From Flaviflexus ciconiae (lineage in GTDB: Bacteria > Actinomycetota > Actinomycetes > Actinomycetales > Actinomycetaceae), in contig NZ_CP034593.1 in NCBI RefSeq assembly GCF_003971195.1, positions 992,001 through 1,056,000 on the forward strand: a stretch of DNA of 64,000 nt, in the 5' to 3' direction. The notes under the pieces were generated by a model that ran no database searches, was not told the origin of the DNA, and saw nothing but the letters and a program-made list of their open reading frames with translations. The first letter of the stretch is position 1. The number at the start of each line of letters is the position of its first letter. This document shows, piece by piece, positions 35,830 through 45,403 of the stretch. The translations under genes were made by a program, and so were the position numbers.

Positions 35830-36707
35830 ATGGTCACGAGAGCCTCAATGTTGGCAAAGGTCGCGGGGCCAATTCCCGAGACCTCCATGAGCTCATCAAT
35901 CGACGTAAATTTTCCGTTGAGTTCGCGCCAGTCCAGGACCCGTTGCCCGATAGCGGGACCGATGCCCGGCAGTGAGATGAGCTCAGCAAGATCCGCCGTG
36001 TTGATATTGACGAGGCTCCCGGACGACGCCGATGAACTATTACCATTACCTTCCGTACCTTCAGTTGGCGTCTCCGCACCGGCTTCAGCAGCGGGCTCCT
36101 CGGGGACCTCATCACCCGGTGCGGGCACAACGATGTGCTCACCGTCGACGAGCTTGCGCGCCAGGTTAAGGGCATTCGGGTCGGCCTCCTCGGTCATACC
36201 TCCGACCAGTTCAATAGCTGCGGCGACTCGCGACTCCACCGGTAGTTCCACCAGACCGGGATCCGCAACATGGCCTGACACGTAGACCGTCACCGTCGTC
36301 TCCTCGACGACCACCTCACCGGAGGCATCTTCGTGAGGACCAGCATCCGAGCCAGCATTCATCTCTTCCGCGGATTCTCCGAATGCCGAGGTTCCATCAG
36401 CCGCGGGAGCGCCGCTTTCGCTCTCGCCACCATCGGTGGCGGACTCTCCCTCGCTACCTAAACCTAGTGCGCTCTCCCCTACGGCTTCTGTCTCGGTCTT
36501 GGAGGGAAGGGCATGGACCTGGACAGGGCGTGACATCGTCCAGGCGATCATGAGTCCACACAGGAGCGACAGGACAAGGACAACGATCATGGCTGTCTTC
36601 GGATCGAAGGCAACCCGGGTTTCCCGTTCCTTGTCTTCTGGTGGTGCCATGACATCCTCACCGGTACCGACACGGTAGGCGACTCTCACGAGATCTTTCG
36701 CTTTCAT
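35826..36707 (-). CDS. comEA: ComEA-like helix-hairpin-helix DNA receptor
   Basis: 293 aa. One membrane anchor (about 35-55, TAMIVVLVLSLLCGLMIAW), an acidic Glu/Ser/Gly-rich stretch (~65-145), an SLBB domain (VTVYVSGHVADPGLVELP), an Ala/Glu/Thr linker, and a C-terminal double HhH motif (VNINTADLAELISLPGIGP; GKFTSIDELMEVSGIGPAT). It captures DNA outside the membrane for ComEC. CATAGT ends 6 nt before the ATG. Pilin/traffic-ATPase genes are not in the window, so competence cannot be judged. Confidence 0.94.
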   Translation of the reverse strand: MKAKDLVRVAYRVGTGEDVMAPPEDKERETRVAFDPKTAMIVVLVLSLLCGLMIAWTMSRPVQVHALPSKTETEAVGESALGLGSEGESATDGGESESGAPAADGTSAFGESAEEMNAGSDAGPHEDASGEVVVEETTVTVYVSGHVADPGLVELPVESRVAAAIELVGGMTEEADPNALNLARKLVDGEHIVVPAPGDEVPEEPAAEAGAETPTEGTEGNGNSSSASSGSLVNINTADLAELISLPGIGPAIGQRVLDWRELNGKFTSIDELMEVSGIGPATFANIEALVTI

Positions 36708-36713
36708 ACCCCG

Positions 36714-36719
36714 ACTATG
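36714..36719 (-). promoter_or_regulatory. Putative -10 element of comEA-comEC
   Basis: CATAGT on the minus strand, 6 nt before the comEA ATG. Confidence 0.4.
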
Positions 36720-36799
36720 GACTCATACCCGGAACGCCTCCTTAACCGGATTTCATAGGGTGCATGGTCGAACACCGAGCATCCTGGGGACGCTCACCC

Positions 36800-36805
36800 T
36801 ATGCT
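36800..36805 (+). promoter_or_regulatory. Putative -10 element of the HerA-like gene
   Basis: TATGCT, 7 nt before the ATG at 36813. Confidence 0.45.
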
Positions 36806-36812
36806 TGACCGT

Positions 36813-38726
36813 ATGGATCAAGCAGAGATTGCCCGACTCAAAGCCGAGGCCGCGGCAGCTAAGGCAGAGGCCGCCCGCGCCGAGGCGGAAGCCGCTCAGG
36901 CCGCACTCGAGGCTGCACTAGCCACGGCCGGAGCCTCATCAGGCGAAACGCCAACACCCAACGAAGACTCGGCTGATTCTGATGGTGAGAACAAGACAGA
37001 AGATCCAGCTGTAGACAGTGACAATTCTGAGCCTGCGAAGCGGGCGGAGCCTACCGAGGCCACGGCTCCGAGCGAGAGAACGGTTCCCGCTGATTCTGCG
37101 GTCACGATCGAATCAGCAGATTCATCTGACTCCGCAAATACCACCGAACTGTCGGGTTACGCGTTGGAAGTGGCTGAAGCTTATTCGGGTGATGGTGGAA
37201 TGCAGATCGGTGTATTCCTTGAAGGTGAGGATCCCGTACCTGCCGCACCAGTGACCCTTCCGCTTGCCATGCTCAATCGCCACGGACTTGTTGCTGGCGC
37301 TACGGGTACCGGTAAGACCCGTACCCTTCAACTTCTTGCCGAGGGACTATCCGCTAACGGTGTTCCCGTCTTTCTCACCGACATCAAAGGCGACCTCACC
37401 GGACTAGCCGAACCTGGTGAACCCAACGACGGTTTGCTTGCTCGATGCGAGGAACAGGGCCAGGTTTGGGAACCCAGTGGGTTCCCCACCGAGTTCTACG
37501 CGCTCGGTGGCAAGGGACAGGGAATCCCTATCCGTACGAGCGTCACCGAGTTCGGTCCACTTCTGCTTGCCAGGGTACTTGATCTTAATGAAACCCAAGA
37601 ATCCGCCCTCGCCCTTATGTTCCACTGGGCCGACGAACAGGGACTAGCCCTTATCGATCTCGAGGACCTCCGTGCAGTCGTCTCGTTCCTCACCGAGGAA
37701 GGCAAGGACGAACTCAAAGAAATCGGCGGCATAGCCTCATCCACCGCAGGAGTCATACTCCGCGAGATCGCTGTTCTCCAGTCCCAGGGCGGCGATGAGT
37801 TCTTCGGAGAGCCTGCCTTCGATCCCATGAACTTCTTCCGAGTCGATGGCGAACGAGGAATCATTTCCACGCTCGAACTGCCAGAGCTTTCACAGAGCCC
37901 CCGGCTCTTCTCCACCTTCATCATGTGGCTCCTCGCCGAATTGTTCGAGATTCTCCCCGAAGTCGGCGATGTCGAGAAGCCGAAGCTGGTGTTCTTCTTC
38001 GACGAAGCCCACCTGCTGTTCAACAACGCCTCGGATGCTTTCCTGGACGCCATTGTTCAAACCGTTCGCCTCATCCGATCCAAGGGGGTCGGCATCGTCT
38101 TCGTCACACAGACGCCGAAGGACGTTCCCGACGATGTCCTCGCCCAGCTGGGAGCCAAGGTCCAGCACGCCCTGCGTGCCCATACCCCGAACGACCAGAA
38201 GGCCCTGCGAGCAACGGTCAAGACATTCCCGAACTCTCCCCTCGACCTTGAAGAGATCCTTCCCAACCTGGGAACGGGCGAAGCCCTCGTCACCGTCCTC
38301 GACAAGAAGGGCCGCCCATCTGCCGTAGCCCCGACAAGGCTATGGGCGCCGGCAGCCAACATGGGACCGGCTGCCCAAGCTACCGTCACCAGCATCATCC
38401 AGGCATCTCCCCTAACTGCAAAATACGCAGTGAAGATCGACCCAGAATCCGCCTCAGAACTGCTCGTTGAACGCATTGCCGCAGAACAGGAAGCAGCTGA
38501 ACTAGCTGAGATTCAGAAAGCTGAACAAGAGGCCGCCGAAGCCCGAGCCAAGCAGCTCGAGAAGGAAGCGGAGAAGTTACGGAAGGAGGCCGAGCGCGAA
38601 GCAAAGAAACAACGCGAACGCTCCGAAAAGAGACGCTCAAGCGTTCTCGACAACTTCCTCCGCTCCGGTGCCCGCACCCTCGGCAGGGAGATCTCCCGCA
38701 ACATCTTCGGCACGCGTAGGCGGTAG
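36813..38726 (+). CDS. HerA-like (DUF853) P-loop ATPase with coiled-coil ends
   Basis: 637 aa. Residues ~1-45 are an Ala/Glu/Lys heptad-like coiled coil, ~45-115 an acidic Ser/Asp/Glu linker. The DUF853/HerA-C ATPase follows: Walker A LVAGATGTGKTRTLQLLAE, VFLTDIKGDLTGL, Walker B KLVFFFDEAHLLF, and VFVTQTPKDVPDDVLAQLG. The last ~95 residues are again a charged coiled coil ending LDNFLRSGARTLGREISRN. HerA-type ATPases translocate DNA; YjgR-like DUF853 members are uncharacterised. The last 27 codons and terminator recur at 41291-41426. Confidence 0.9.
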   Translation: MDQAEIARLKAEAAAAKAEAARAEAEAAQAALEAALATAGASSGETPTPNEDSADSDGENKTEDPAVDSDNSEPAKRAEPTEATAPSERTVPADSAVTIESADSSDSANTTELSGYALEVAEAYSGDGGMQIGVFLEGEDPVPAAPVTLPLAMLNRHGLVAGATGTGKTRTLQLLAEGLSANGVPVFLTDIKGDLTGLAEPGEPNDGLLARCEEQGQVWEPSGFPTEFYALGGKGQGIPIRTSVTEFGPLLLARVLDLNETQESALALMFHWADEQGLALIDLEDLRAVVSFLTEEGKDELKEIGGIASSTAGVILREIAVLQSQGGDEFFGEPAFDPMNFFRVDGERGIISTLELPELSQSPRLFSTFIMWLLAELFEILPEVGDVEKPKLVFFFDEAHLLFNNASDAFLDAIVQTVRLIRSKGVGIVFVTQTPKDVPDDVLAQLGAKVQHALRAHTPNDQKALRATVKTFPNSPLDLEEILPNLGTGEALVTVLDKKGRPSAVAPTRLWAPAANMGPAAQATVTSIIQASPLTAKYAVKIDPESASELLVERIAAEQEAAELAEIQKAEQEAAEARAKQLEKEAEKLRKEAEREAKKQRERSEKRRSSVLDNFLRSGARTLGREISRNIFGTRRR

Positions 38727-38778
38727 ACCTTATAGGTAGACGTAATGATTGAAGGCTGGGTAGGTCCCAGCCTTCAAT
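38643..38778 (+). repeat. Direct repeat, left copy (3' end of HerA-like gene plus terminator)
   Basis: 136 bp matched at 41291-41426 with 7 differences by eye (about 95 percent). The coding differences are synonymous (GTT/GTC, GAC/GAT, CGC/CGG), and a hairpin base pair changed in compensation (A-T here, G-C in the right copy). The two copies flank the RCC1-type gene. Confidence 0.92.
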
Positions 38779-38779
38779 C
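38747..38779 (+). terminator. Terminator of the HerA-like gene
   Basis: GATTGAAGGCTGGG, loop TAGGT, then the exact complement, 20 bp after the stop. Confidence 0.8.
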
Positions 38780-38953
38780 GGTGAAAATAGTGTCACCGCC
38801 GCCTCAAGTAAACTACCTGAGCATCGCACCTGCCTGCCAGATCAAGCCGCGGTTACGGAGGTTCTGATAACCGGCAGGAATTGGAGCTCGTCTTTACCAA
38901 CGACAATAGTTTCCTACGCACAAAGCGCACTGGCATTGACCGGAGAAGTGTGG

Positions 38954-38981
38954 GCCCCTGAATTTTGAAGCTTCCAGGGGC
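38954..38981 (-). terminator. Hairpin downstream of the RCC1-type gene
   Basis: GCCCCTG and CAGGGGC enclose a 14-nt loop that contains the palindrome GAAGCTTC. It lies 39 bp beyond the stop of the minus-strand gene. Confidence 0.5.
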
Positions 38982-39019
38982 ACACACAGGCTATTGCCAA
39001 TCCGAATTGTTTAAGAAAT

Positions 39020-41155
39020 TCATCGGACCGTTCGGTTGATTGCGAGGGTGTCGATATTGTCGCCATCCCAGTCACCAACATATGGCTTGTCGGTAGCTAG
39101 TCCGTATACGAGCACAGACTGTGAGTTACCGCCAATGAGTGCATTGTTGATGTAGTAGACGTTGCCACGACGGACAGTGAACGTATCATAGCCATCCCCA
39201 TCAAAATCGCCGACCAGGACCTCATCACCTTCGCGCCCGTACCGGAACGCAGCATCAGCATTACCGCCACGCAGAGAGTTATTGGCGTAGAAAGTGATGC
39301 CACGACGCACAGCGAACGTGTCGAAGCCGTCGCCGTCCCAGTCACCCACGAGCACTTCGTCACCGAAGCGTCCATACATGAACTCCGCATCAGCATTACC
39401 ACCGCGCAGTTCATTGTTGACGTAGAAAGTGATGCCACGACGCACAGCGAACGTGTCGAAGCCGTCACCGTCCCAGTCACCAACCAGGACCTCGTCGCCC
39501 ATACGTCCGTACTTGAACTCCGCATCAGCATTACCACCGCGCAGTTCATTGTTGACGTAGAAGGTGATACCGCGGCGCACGGCTAGGGTGTCGTAGCCGT
39601 CACCGTCCCAGTCACCCACAAAGACTTCGTCTCCGACACGACCGTAGGCAAAGGCCAGGTCATGTGTTGCGGATTCCCAGTCATTGAGCAGGTAGAACAC
39701 GTTGCCCTTCGGTGAGGGCGGTGGAGGTGTTCCGAATGTAAATCCATCGACATAGACAACTGGATCCTGAACAACTCCGTTGAGGGTCCACGAAACAGAG
39801 ACATCAACGATTCCATCCGGAAGTGCCGGGGTTAGAACAGATATCGTGCCGTCGTTGTTGTCTGTCAGGTTTGTGCCCTTCACTCCATCGAAAGACACGT
39901 CAGTTACTTCAATATCCCATTCAATTCTCTGCGGACGGACGGTTCCCTCTCGGAGTCCAAGCTGACCATATTCATTGTCACCCCACGCGTAGGTATTGCC
40001 ATCATCACCTACAGCGACACTATGGAATCCTCCGGCACTGATTTGAAGAAAGCCGACATCCCCGGTTTGGTCAACTAATTCAGGAGTCGAAACGAAGGGG
40101 ACCGTGGATCCACCACCGACCTGACCGAATTCGTTGTTTCCCCACCCATAACTGCTTCCATCATCGGAGTGAGCCAGGACGTGGTTCGCACCGGCACTAA
40201 TTTCAGAAAGTGACACTCCCCTAGGCATGTCGACCATCTTCGGCGTGGCTGACGAAACACTCGACATGGAATCATCGGACCCTCTATAGAAAATTATTCC
40301 CCAGGTGTAGGCATTCCCATCGTCTCCCAAAGCCACACTGTATTCGTAGCCTGAGCCGATCTGAGTAAATTTCACTCCAGCGGGCTGTTTAACAAGCAAA
40401 GGACTGTACGAGTCTTCGCTCGTTCCGTCGCCCAGCTGCGAGCTTTGGTTCGCGCCCCACGCGTACGCATTCCCATCATCACCAAGAGCAACACTGTGGT
40501 CGTAGCCAGCACTGACCTGAGTGAGGGTCACGCCCTTAGGTTGGTCGATGAGGACAGGAGTGCCTTGGTCATCCCATGAACCTGTTCCGAGTTTCCCAAA
40601 AAAGTTGGATCCCCACGCATAGGCTTTTCCATTGTCACCAAGAGCAAGACTGTAATCGTAGCCGGCACTGACATATGTAAAGGTCACTCCCTTGGGCTGT
40701 TTAATAACAGTAGGGACGCGGCTGGCAGTGTCGGTTCCATTGCCAAGTTGACCGAAAGTATTATCTCCCCAGGCATAAACCTTTCCGTCACTACCGAGAG
40801 CAAGTACATGGTTAAGCCCCGCACTGACATCGGTAAATTTCACACCCGCCGGCTGATCGACAAGCCTGGGATCGGCTGAGTCGGTCAAGGTGCCGTCACC
40901 AAGTTGCCCGTACGAGTTCGCTCCCCAGGAATAGGCCGTGCCATCTTGACTGAGGGCAACAGTGTAATCATACCCGGCAGAGATTTGCTTAATATTGCCC
41001 AGCCCGGGTTTGTTGAGCGTTACTTCGGTAGCTGTATTTGCTGGACCGTGGTCTGGAGCGGGCACCGCACTTGAGGGGGATATTCCCGTGAAGAATAAGA
41101 GCAATGACCCCAAGAATGCAGCCAAGACCGGCCCGGATTTACCAACACTGATCAT
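39020..41155 (-). CDS. Secreted protein: seven RCC1-type repeats plus FG-GAP/VCBS-like C-terminal repeats
   Basis: 711 aa. The signal peptide (about 1-30) has a LAAFLGSLLLFFTGISPSSA core. Residues ~45-420 carry seven RCC1-like blades, each with a (H/Y)-(S/T/V)-x-A-L-x-x-D-G-x-x-Y-x-W-G pattern (ALSQDGTAYSWGANSYGQLG first; AVGDDGNTYAWGDNEYGQLG last), predicting a beta-propeller. A ~70-residue Ig-like stretch follows, then about five 45-aa repeats (residues ~485-711) each with GDWDGDG(Y/F)DT(L/F)AVRRG, a Ca-binding FG-GAP-like loop. A cell-surface or secreted binding protein is likely. The gene is lower in GC than its surroundings and is bracketed by direct repeats. Confidence 0.9.
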   Translation of the reverse strand: MISVGKSGPVLAAFLGSLLLFFTGISPSSAVPAPDHGPANTATEVTLNKPGLGNIKQISAGYDYTVALSQDGTAYSWGANSYGQLGDGTLTDSADPRLVDQPAGVKFTDVSAGLNHVLALGSDGKVYAWGDNTFGQLGNGTDTASRVPTVIKQPKGVTFTYVSAGYDYSLALGDNGKAYAWGSNFFGKLGTGSWDDQGTPVLIDQPKGVTLTQVSAGYDHSVALGDDGNAYAWGANQSSQLGDGTSEDSYSPLLVKQPAGVKFTQIGSGYEYSVALGDDGNAYTWGIIFYRGSDDSMSSVSSATPKMVDMPRGVSLSEISAGANHVLAHSDDGSSYGWGNNEFGQVGGGSTVPFVSTPELVDQTGDVGFLQISAGGFHSVAVGDDGNTYAWGDNEYGQLGLREGTVRPQRIEWDIEVTDVSFDGVKGTNLTDNNDGTISVLTPALPDGIVDVSVSWTLNGVVQDPVVYVDGFTFGTPPPPSPKGNVFYLLNDWESATHDLAFAYGRVGDEVFVGDWDGDGYDTLAVRRGITFYVNNELRGGNADAEFKYGRMGDEVLVGDWDGDGFDTFAVRRGITFYVNNELRGGNADAEFMYGRFGDEVLVGDWDGDGFDTFAVRRGITFYANNSLRGGNADAAFRYGREGDEVLVGDFDGDGYDTFTVRRGNVYYINNALIGGNSQSVLVYGLATDKPYVGDWDGDNIDTLAINRTVR
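39026..39712. repeat. Five tandem 135-bp units inside the RCC1-type gene
   Basis: The string CACGACG(C/G)AC recurs at 39166, 39301, 39436 and 39571 (CGCGGCGCAC in the last), exactly 135 bp apart. This is 45 codons per unit. The middle units are nearly identical at DNA level, so copy number could vary by slippage. Confidence 0.88.
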
Positions 41156-41469
41156 AACTGTAGGTTACATTGACTGCTATTTAATTAGTTTGCTTTTGAT
41201 ATTTTCGGAGTAACGAACTTTGATGAATTTCTCCCTCAACGACTCTTGTGACTGCGAGCCGAACACTATGCGCTCCTGAATGATTCTCACGTCCTCGATA
41301 ACTTCCTCCGCTCCGGTGCCCGCACCCTCGGCAGGGAGATCTCCCGGAACATCTTCGGCACGCGTAGGCGGTAGACCTTATAGGTGGACGTCATGGTTGA
41401 AGGCTGGGTAGGTCCCAGCCTTCAACGCTCCTTAGGCTTGTTCTCCAGCAAAGTCGATCACTACTAAAC
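41156..41469. other. AT-richer gap with the right direct repeat
   Basis: 41156-41290 is visibly AT-rich (for example TATTTAATTAGTTTGC), unlike the rest of the window, and holds the promoter region of the RCC1-type gene. 41291-41426 is the right copy of the HerA 3' end. No other gene is seen. Confidence 0.6.
41291..41426 (+). repeat. Direct repeat, right copy (orphan HerA 3' end plus terminator)
   Basis: It encodes the terminal VLDNFLRSGARTLGREISRN segment and the GTRRR-stop again, but with no gene body upstream. It ends in a hairpin at 41396-41426 (GTTGAAGGCTGGG, TAGGT, complement). It differs from the left copy by synonymous and compensatory changes only, plus two in the untranslated part. 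Confidence 0.92.
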
Positions 41470-42429
41470 CTAAGCGAACGTGATCGTCGCCGTCATCGTC
41501 CTTGTCTTGCCGGGAGCAAGGGCAATGGACCCGGAGGAGTCTGCCCTGTTCACGGCGTCGGGGATGTGAGAGTAGGGCTCCAGTGCAATGGCTTCCCGAT
41601 ATCCGCGGGTAAGGCCCTCACCGGTCCAGACAACAACGAAGGGTGATTCTCCGGGTTCTTGGATGAGGGAGATCTCGCGGTTGGAGCGGGGCTCCGTGAT
41701 CCGCGTACGTACGACCCCTTCGTCATTCGGCACCAGGCCCGTGTACACCGCATCCATTTCCAGATCGCCAATTCGGTCCACGACCACTGGTGCGTGGATG
41801 CCGGAGTAGGCGGCCTCGCCCGGGAGCGGGATCAGGCTCGGAGATGTTGCGAGCAGTGTGCGTGCTGGGACCTGGAGGGATAGGTTGGTGATCTTCGGGG
41901 ATCCCGGGAAGGTGAAGAGCGGATGCCATCCGAGTCCCGCGGGTGCGGTTTCGGATGCGAGGTTGGTGAGCGAGATGTCGACCGACAGGGTTCGCTTACC
42001 GCCCTCACCTTCACCAAGGGCATAGATGACATCAATGGAGAACGTCCACGGCCACTCGTCGTTCCCAACGTGTTCGGCTCGGAGCTGCAGGGTGGATCCC
42101 ATCGAGATCGGTTCAAACTCGAGCCCGGAGACGAACCCGTGGCGAGCATGTCCATCGCTTGCCTTCGGCAGGTCGATGGCCCGCCCGTTCCACGTGAACG
42201 TTCCGTTCTTGATTCGGCCCGGGTAGGGGGCAAGGATCCGGGACCTCGAGCCCTCACCCTCAGCCAGTTCCTCGGGAGTTTCATATCCGGCGACGACAGA
42301 TTCGCCAATGCCGGGATCCCAGCTGAGGAGGGTGGCACCCAGGGCGGCGATGGTTGCGCTCGCCCCGGCGTGCTCCAATCGCCACGCGGTACCGCCAAAG
42401 TCCGTTGTGCTCACGGTCGCGTGTTCCAT
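41470..42429 (-). CDS. Aldose 1-epimerase family protein
   Basis: 319 aa, galactose-mutarotase-like beta-sandwich. Blocks: ILAPYPGRIKNGTFTWNGR, HARHGFVSGLEFE (with the catalytic-region His), AGLGWHPLFTFPGSPK, LIQEPGESPFVVVWTGEG and ALEPYSHIPDAVNRADSSGS. It interconverts aldose anomers; the sugar is not evident. AAGGAGACTGC precedes the ATG. leuS lies 9 bp upstream on the same strand when its stop is counted, so it may be co-transcribed. Confidence 0.92.
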   Translation of the reverse strand: MEHATVSTTDFGGTAWRLEHAGASATIAALGATLLSWDPGIGESVVAGYETPEELAEGEGSRSRILAPYPGRIKNGTFTWNGRAIDLPKASDGHARHGFVSGLEFEPISMGSTLQLRAEHVGNDEWPWTFSIDVIYALGEGEGGKRTLSVDISLTNLASETAPAGLGWHPLFTFPGSPKITNLSLQVPARTLLATSPSLIPLPGEAAYSGIHAPVVVDRIGDLEMDAVYTGLVPNDEGVVRTRITEPRSNREISLIQEPGESPFVVVWTGEGLTRGYREAIALEPYSHIPDAVNRADSSGSIALAPGKTRTMTATITFA

Positions 42430-42438
42430 GCAGTCTCC

Positions 42439-45309
42439 TTAGGGAACGATGTTGATGAGGTTAGGCGCACGGACAATAACCTTGCGCGGCTCCCCTTCAA
42501 GGTACTGCTGAACCTTCGGCAGTGAGAGAGCCTGGGCCGTTAGGTCATCATCTGAGATGTCAGCGGCAACCTCGATACGATCACGCACCTTGCCCTTGAC
42601 CTGAACAACACAGGTAACGGTGTCCTCAACAAGGAGGGCCTCGTCGTACTCGGGGAACGGAGCATAGACAACGGAGGTGTCGTGGCCCAGCTTCTGCCAC
42701 AGTTCTTCAGCAATGTGCGGCGCAACGGGGCCAGTCATGGCAACCAGCTGCTCGACAACAGACCGCGGCACCGCATCGAGAGAAGTGAGGTGGTTGTTCA
42801 GCACAATGAGCTTGGCAATTGCAGTGTTAGGGCGCATGGCTTCGTATTCGATACGAACGTCGTGTGCCGTGCGAGCAGCCAGGCGTGCCGTCTCCTCGGA
42901 GGGCTCCACGTCTTCGGCGATGACAGCACCGGTTTCTTCGCAGACCACGTTGCGCCACAGCCGCTGCAGGAAGCGTTGCGCGCCGACAACGGCACGGGAT
43001 TCCCATACGCGGGACTGTTCGAGCGGTCCCATCGACATCTCGTACACGCGGAACGTATCGGCACCGTACTGCTCGTTGATCTCATCCGGGGTCACGGTGT
43101 TCTTCAGTGACTTGCCCATCTTGCCGAACTCGCGGTTGACTCGTTCGCCGTTGTAGTAGAAAGCCATTTCGCCGTTCTCTTCAACGGTCTCGATCTCGTC
43201 GGCCGGTACGTACTGCCCGCGGGAGTCGGTGTAGGCGTAGGCCTCGATCATGCCCTGGTTGAACAGCTTGTGGAACGGCTCCGAGGAGGAGATGTGGCCA
43301 AGGTCAAACAGGATCTTGTGCCAGAACCGTGCGTACAGCAGGTGCAAAACAGCGTGCTCAACACCGCCCACGTACAGGTCGGCACCGCCGGAATGGTTAC
43401 CTGCCTCGGGGCGCGGCCCCATCCAATATTCCTCGTTCTTGGTTCCCACAAACTTTTCATCGTTGTTGGGATCCAGGTATCGCAGTTCGTACCAGCAGGA
43501 ACCTGCCCAGTTCGGCATCGTGTTCGTGTCGCGGTAATACGTCTTCACACCATCACCCAGGTCAAGTTCGACCTTGACCCAGTCCTCCAGGCGACCGAGC
43601 GGCGGCTCCGGCTCGGAGTCAGCATCGTCGGGATCGTAGGAGCGCGGCGAGTAGTCCGGGGTCTCGGGGAGCTCCACGGGCAGCATCGACTCGGGCAGGT
43701 CGTAAGCAGTGCCGTTTTCGTCGTACACGATCGGGAATGGCTCGCCCCAGTAGCGCTGCCGGGAGAACAGCCAGTCACGCAGACGGTACGTGGTGGCAGC
43801 GTGGCCGGTGCCCTGCTCTTCCAGCCAGGCCGTGATCTTCTCGATCGCGGCTTCCTTGTTCAGTCCGTTAATGGACACGGAGTCATTAGCGGAGTTAATG
43901 ACCTCGCCGTCGCCAACGTAAGCTTCTCCACCTTCGAAGTCAGCCGGGGGCTGGATCGTCAGGATGATCGGCAGATCAAAAGCTGTCGCAAAGTCGTAGT
44001 CGCGTTCATCGTGTGCCGGCACCGCCATAATCGCCCCCGTGCCATACCCCATGAGCACGTAGTCCGCAGTAAAGACCGGGATCTGGTTCCCGTTCACCGG
44101 GTTGGTGGCGTAGATACCGGTGAAGACACCGGTCTTCACCCGATCATCAGCAGTGCGGTCCGTGTCGCCAATCTTCGATGCGGCGAGCTGGTAGGCCTTG
44201 ACGGCTTCCTGCGGGCTACCGGCTCCGCCGGTCCACTGAGCCTTGGTGCCTTCGGGCCACCTGGCGGGTACCGAGGCACCTTCGAGCATGGGATGTTCGG
44301 GGGAAACAACCATGAAGGTGGCACCGAACAGAGTATCGGGACGAGTGGTAAACACTTCGAGGGGATGATCCTGGTCTTCTCCGTGCGCGGAGAAGGTCAC
44401 CGAAGCACCCTGGCTCTTACCGATCCAGTTGCGCTGCATGGTGACAACCTTGTCGGGCCAGTCCACCGTGTCCAGGTCAGAGGCCAGGCGATCGGCATAA
44501 GAAGTAATTCTCATCATCCACTGGCGCAGGTTACGACGGAACACCGGGTAGTTACCACGTTCGGAGCGACCCTCGTTCGTGACCTCTTCGTTGGCCAGCA
44601 CGGTACCGAGACCGGGGCACCAGTTCACGGGAGCATGGGAGATAAAGGCCAGGCGCTGAGAATCGATGATCTCGCTACGCTCGAACTCACTCAGCTCAGA
44701 CCAGGCAACACCGGTTGGTGTCTCACGGGTACCGGACTCGTATTCGGCAACGAGTTCGGAGATCGGGCGGGCACGCCCGATTGTGCCCGGGGCACGGCCC
44801 TCGGCCGTCTCGTCGTAGAACGAATTGTAGATTTGCAGGAAGATCCACTGCGTCCACCGGACGTAGTCGACATCGGTGGTCGAGAAGGACCTGCGCTGGT
44901 CGTGGCCGAGGCCAATCTGACGCAGCTGGCGCTTCATGTTGTCGACGTTCTGCTCGGTCGTGATCCGCGGGTGCTGACCAGTCTGGACGGCATACTGTTC
45001 CGCGGGAAGACCAAAGGCATCAAAGCCCATGGTGTGCAGAACCGACTTGCCCAGCATGCGCTGGAAGCGACCGACAACGTCGGTTGCGATATATCCGAAG
45101 GGGTGGCCTACGTGAAGGCCCTTGCCTGACGGGTAGGGGAACATGTCGAGGAGGTAGAACTTCTCCGACGAAACGTCACCAGCAAGGTCGCCTTCGGGAT
45201 TGGCCACATTGTAGGTGCCCTCTTCTTCCCAACGGTCCTGCCAGCGCTTCTCTATTTCACCGGCGAGCTCGGCCGTGTACCGATATGGATGCTCGGTCTT
45301 CTCAGACAT
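42439..45309 (-). CDS. leuS: Leucyl-tRNA synthetase
   Basis: 956 aa from [28 protein letters not shown] precedes this ATG, while the frame is open eight codons further. Class I synthetase: the HIGH motif is [18 protein letters not shown] is [12 protein letters not shown]. The CP1 editing domain includes [20 protein letters not shown] and [12 protein letters not shown] with the discriminating T-rich and D sites. The C-terminal anticodon region and the tail ([14 protein letters not shown]) are complete. No T-box or leader is visible in the 94-bp gap to the HIT gene. Confidence 0.98.
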   Translation of the reverse strand: MSEKTEHPYRYTAELAGEIEKRWQDRWEEEGTYNVANPEGDLAGDVSSEKFYLLDMFPYPSGKGLHVGHPFGYIATDVVGRFQRMLGKSVLHTMGFDAFGLPAEQYAVQTGQHPRITTEQNVDNMKRQLRQIGLGHDQRRSFSTTDVDYVRWTQWIFLQIYNSFYDETAEGRAPGTIGRARPISELVAEYESGTRETPTGVAWSELSEFERSEIIDSQRLAFISHAPVNWCPGLGTVLANEEVTNEGRSERGNYPVFRRNLRQWMMRITSYADRLASDLDTVDWPDKVVTMQRNWIGKSQGASVTFSAHGEDQDHPLEVFTTRPDTLFGATFMVVSPEHPMLEGASVPARWPEGTKAQWTGGAGSPQEAVKAYQLAASKIGDTDRTADDRVKTGVFTGIYATNPVNGNQIPVFTADYVLMGYGTGAIMAVPAHDERDYDFATAFDLPIILTIQPPADFEGGEAYVGDGEVINSANDSVSINGLNKEAAIEKITAWLEEQGTGHAATTYRLRDWLFSRQRYWGEPFPIVYDENGTAYDLPESMLPVELPETPDYSPRSYDPDDADSEPEPPLGRLEDWVKVELDLGDGVKTYYRDTNTMPNWAGSCWYELRYLDPNNDEKFVGTKNEEYWMGPRPEAGNHSGGADLYVGGVEHAVLHLLYARFWHKILFDLGHISSSEPFHKLFNQGMIEAYAYTDSRGQYVPADEIETVEENGEMAFYYNGERVNREFGKMGKSLKNTVTPDEINEQYGADTFRVYEMSMGPLEQSRVWESRAVVGAQRFLQRLWRNVVCEETGAVIAEDVEPSEETARLAARTAHDVRIEYEAMRPNTAIAKLIVLNNHLTSLDAVPRSVVEQLVAMTGPVAPHIAEELWQKLGHDTSVVYAPFPEYDEALLVEDTVTCVVQVKGKVRDRIEVAADISDDDLTAQALSLPKVQQYLEGEPRKVIVRAPNLINIVP

Positions 45310-45391
45310 AGTTCTCCCTTCGTTTGGCCTCAACTCTAGCGCAGGAGCCCACTATTCCTCCCTTTCGTCCGCGTGACAACCGTGACGCTTC

Positions 45392-45397
45392 TACAAT
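45392..45397 (+). promoter_or_regulatory. Putative -10 element of the HIT gene
   Basis: TACAAT, 6 nt (GGGTTC) before the ATG at 45404. Confidence 0.5.
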
Positions 45398-45403
45398 GGG
45401 TTC

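Noticed and set aside
43270..45129. 619-codon plus-strand open frame opposite leuS
   Set aside because: It is an antisense frame kept open by GC-rich codon bias. leuS is complete with all motifs on the other strand.
45310..45403. Search for a T-box or leader upstream of leuS
   Set aside because: Only 94 bp separate leuS and the divergent HIT gene; no T-box core or specifier-like hairpin is visible.
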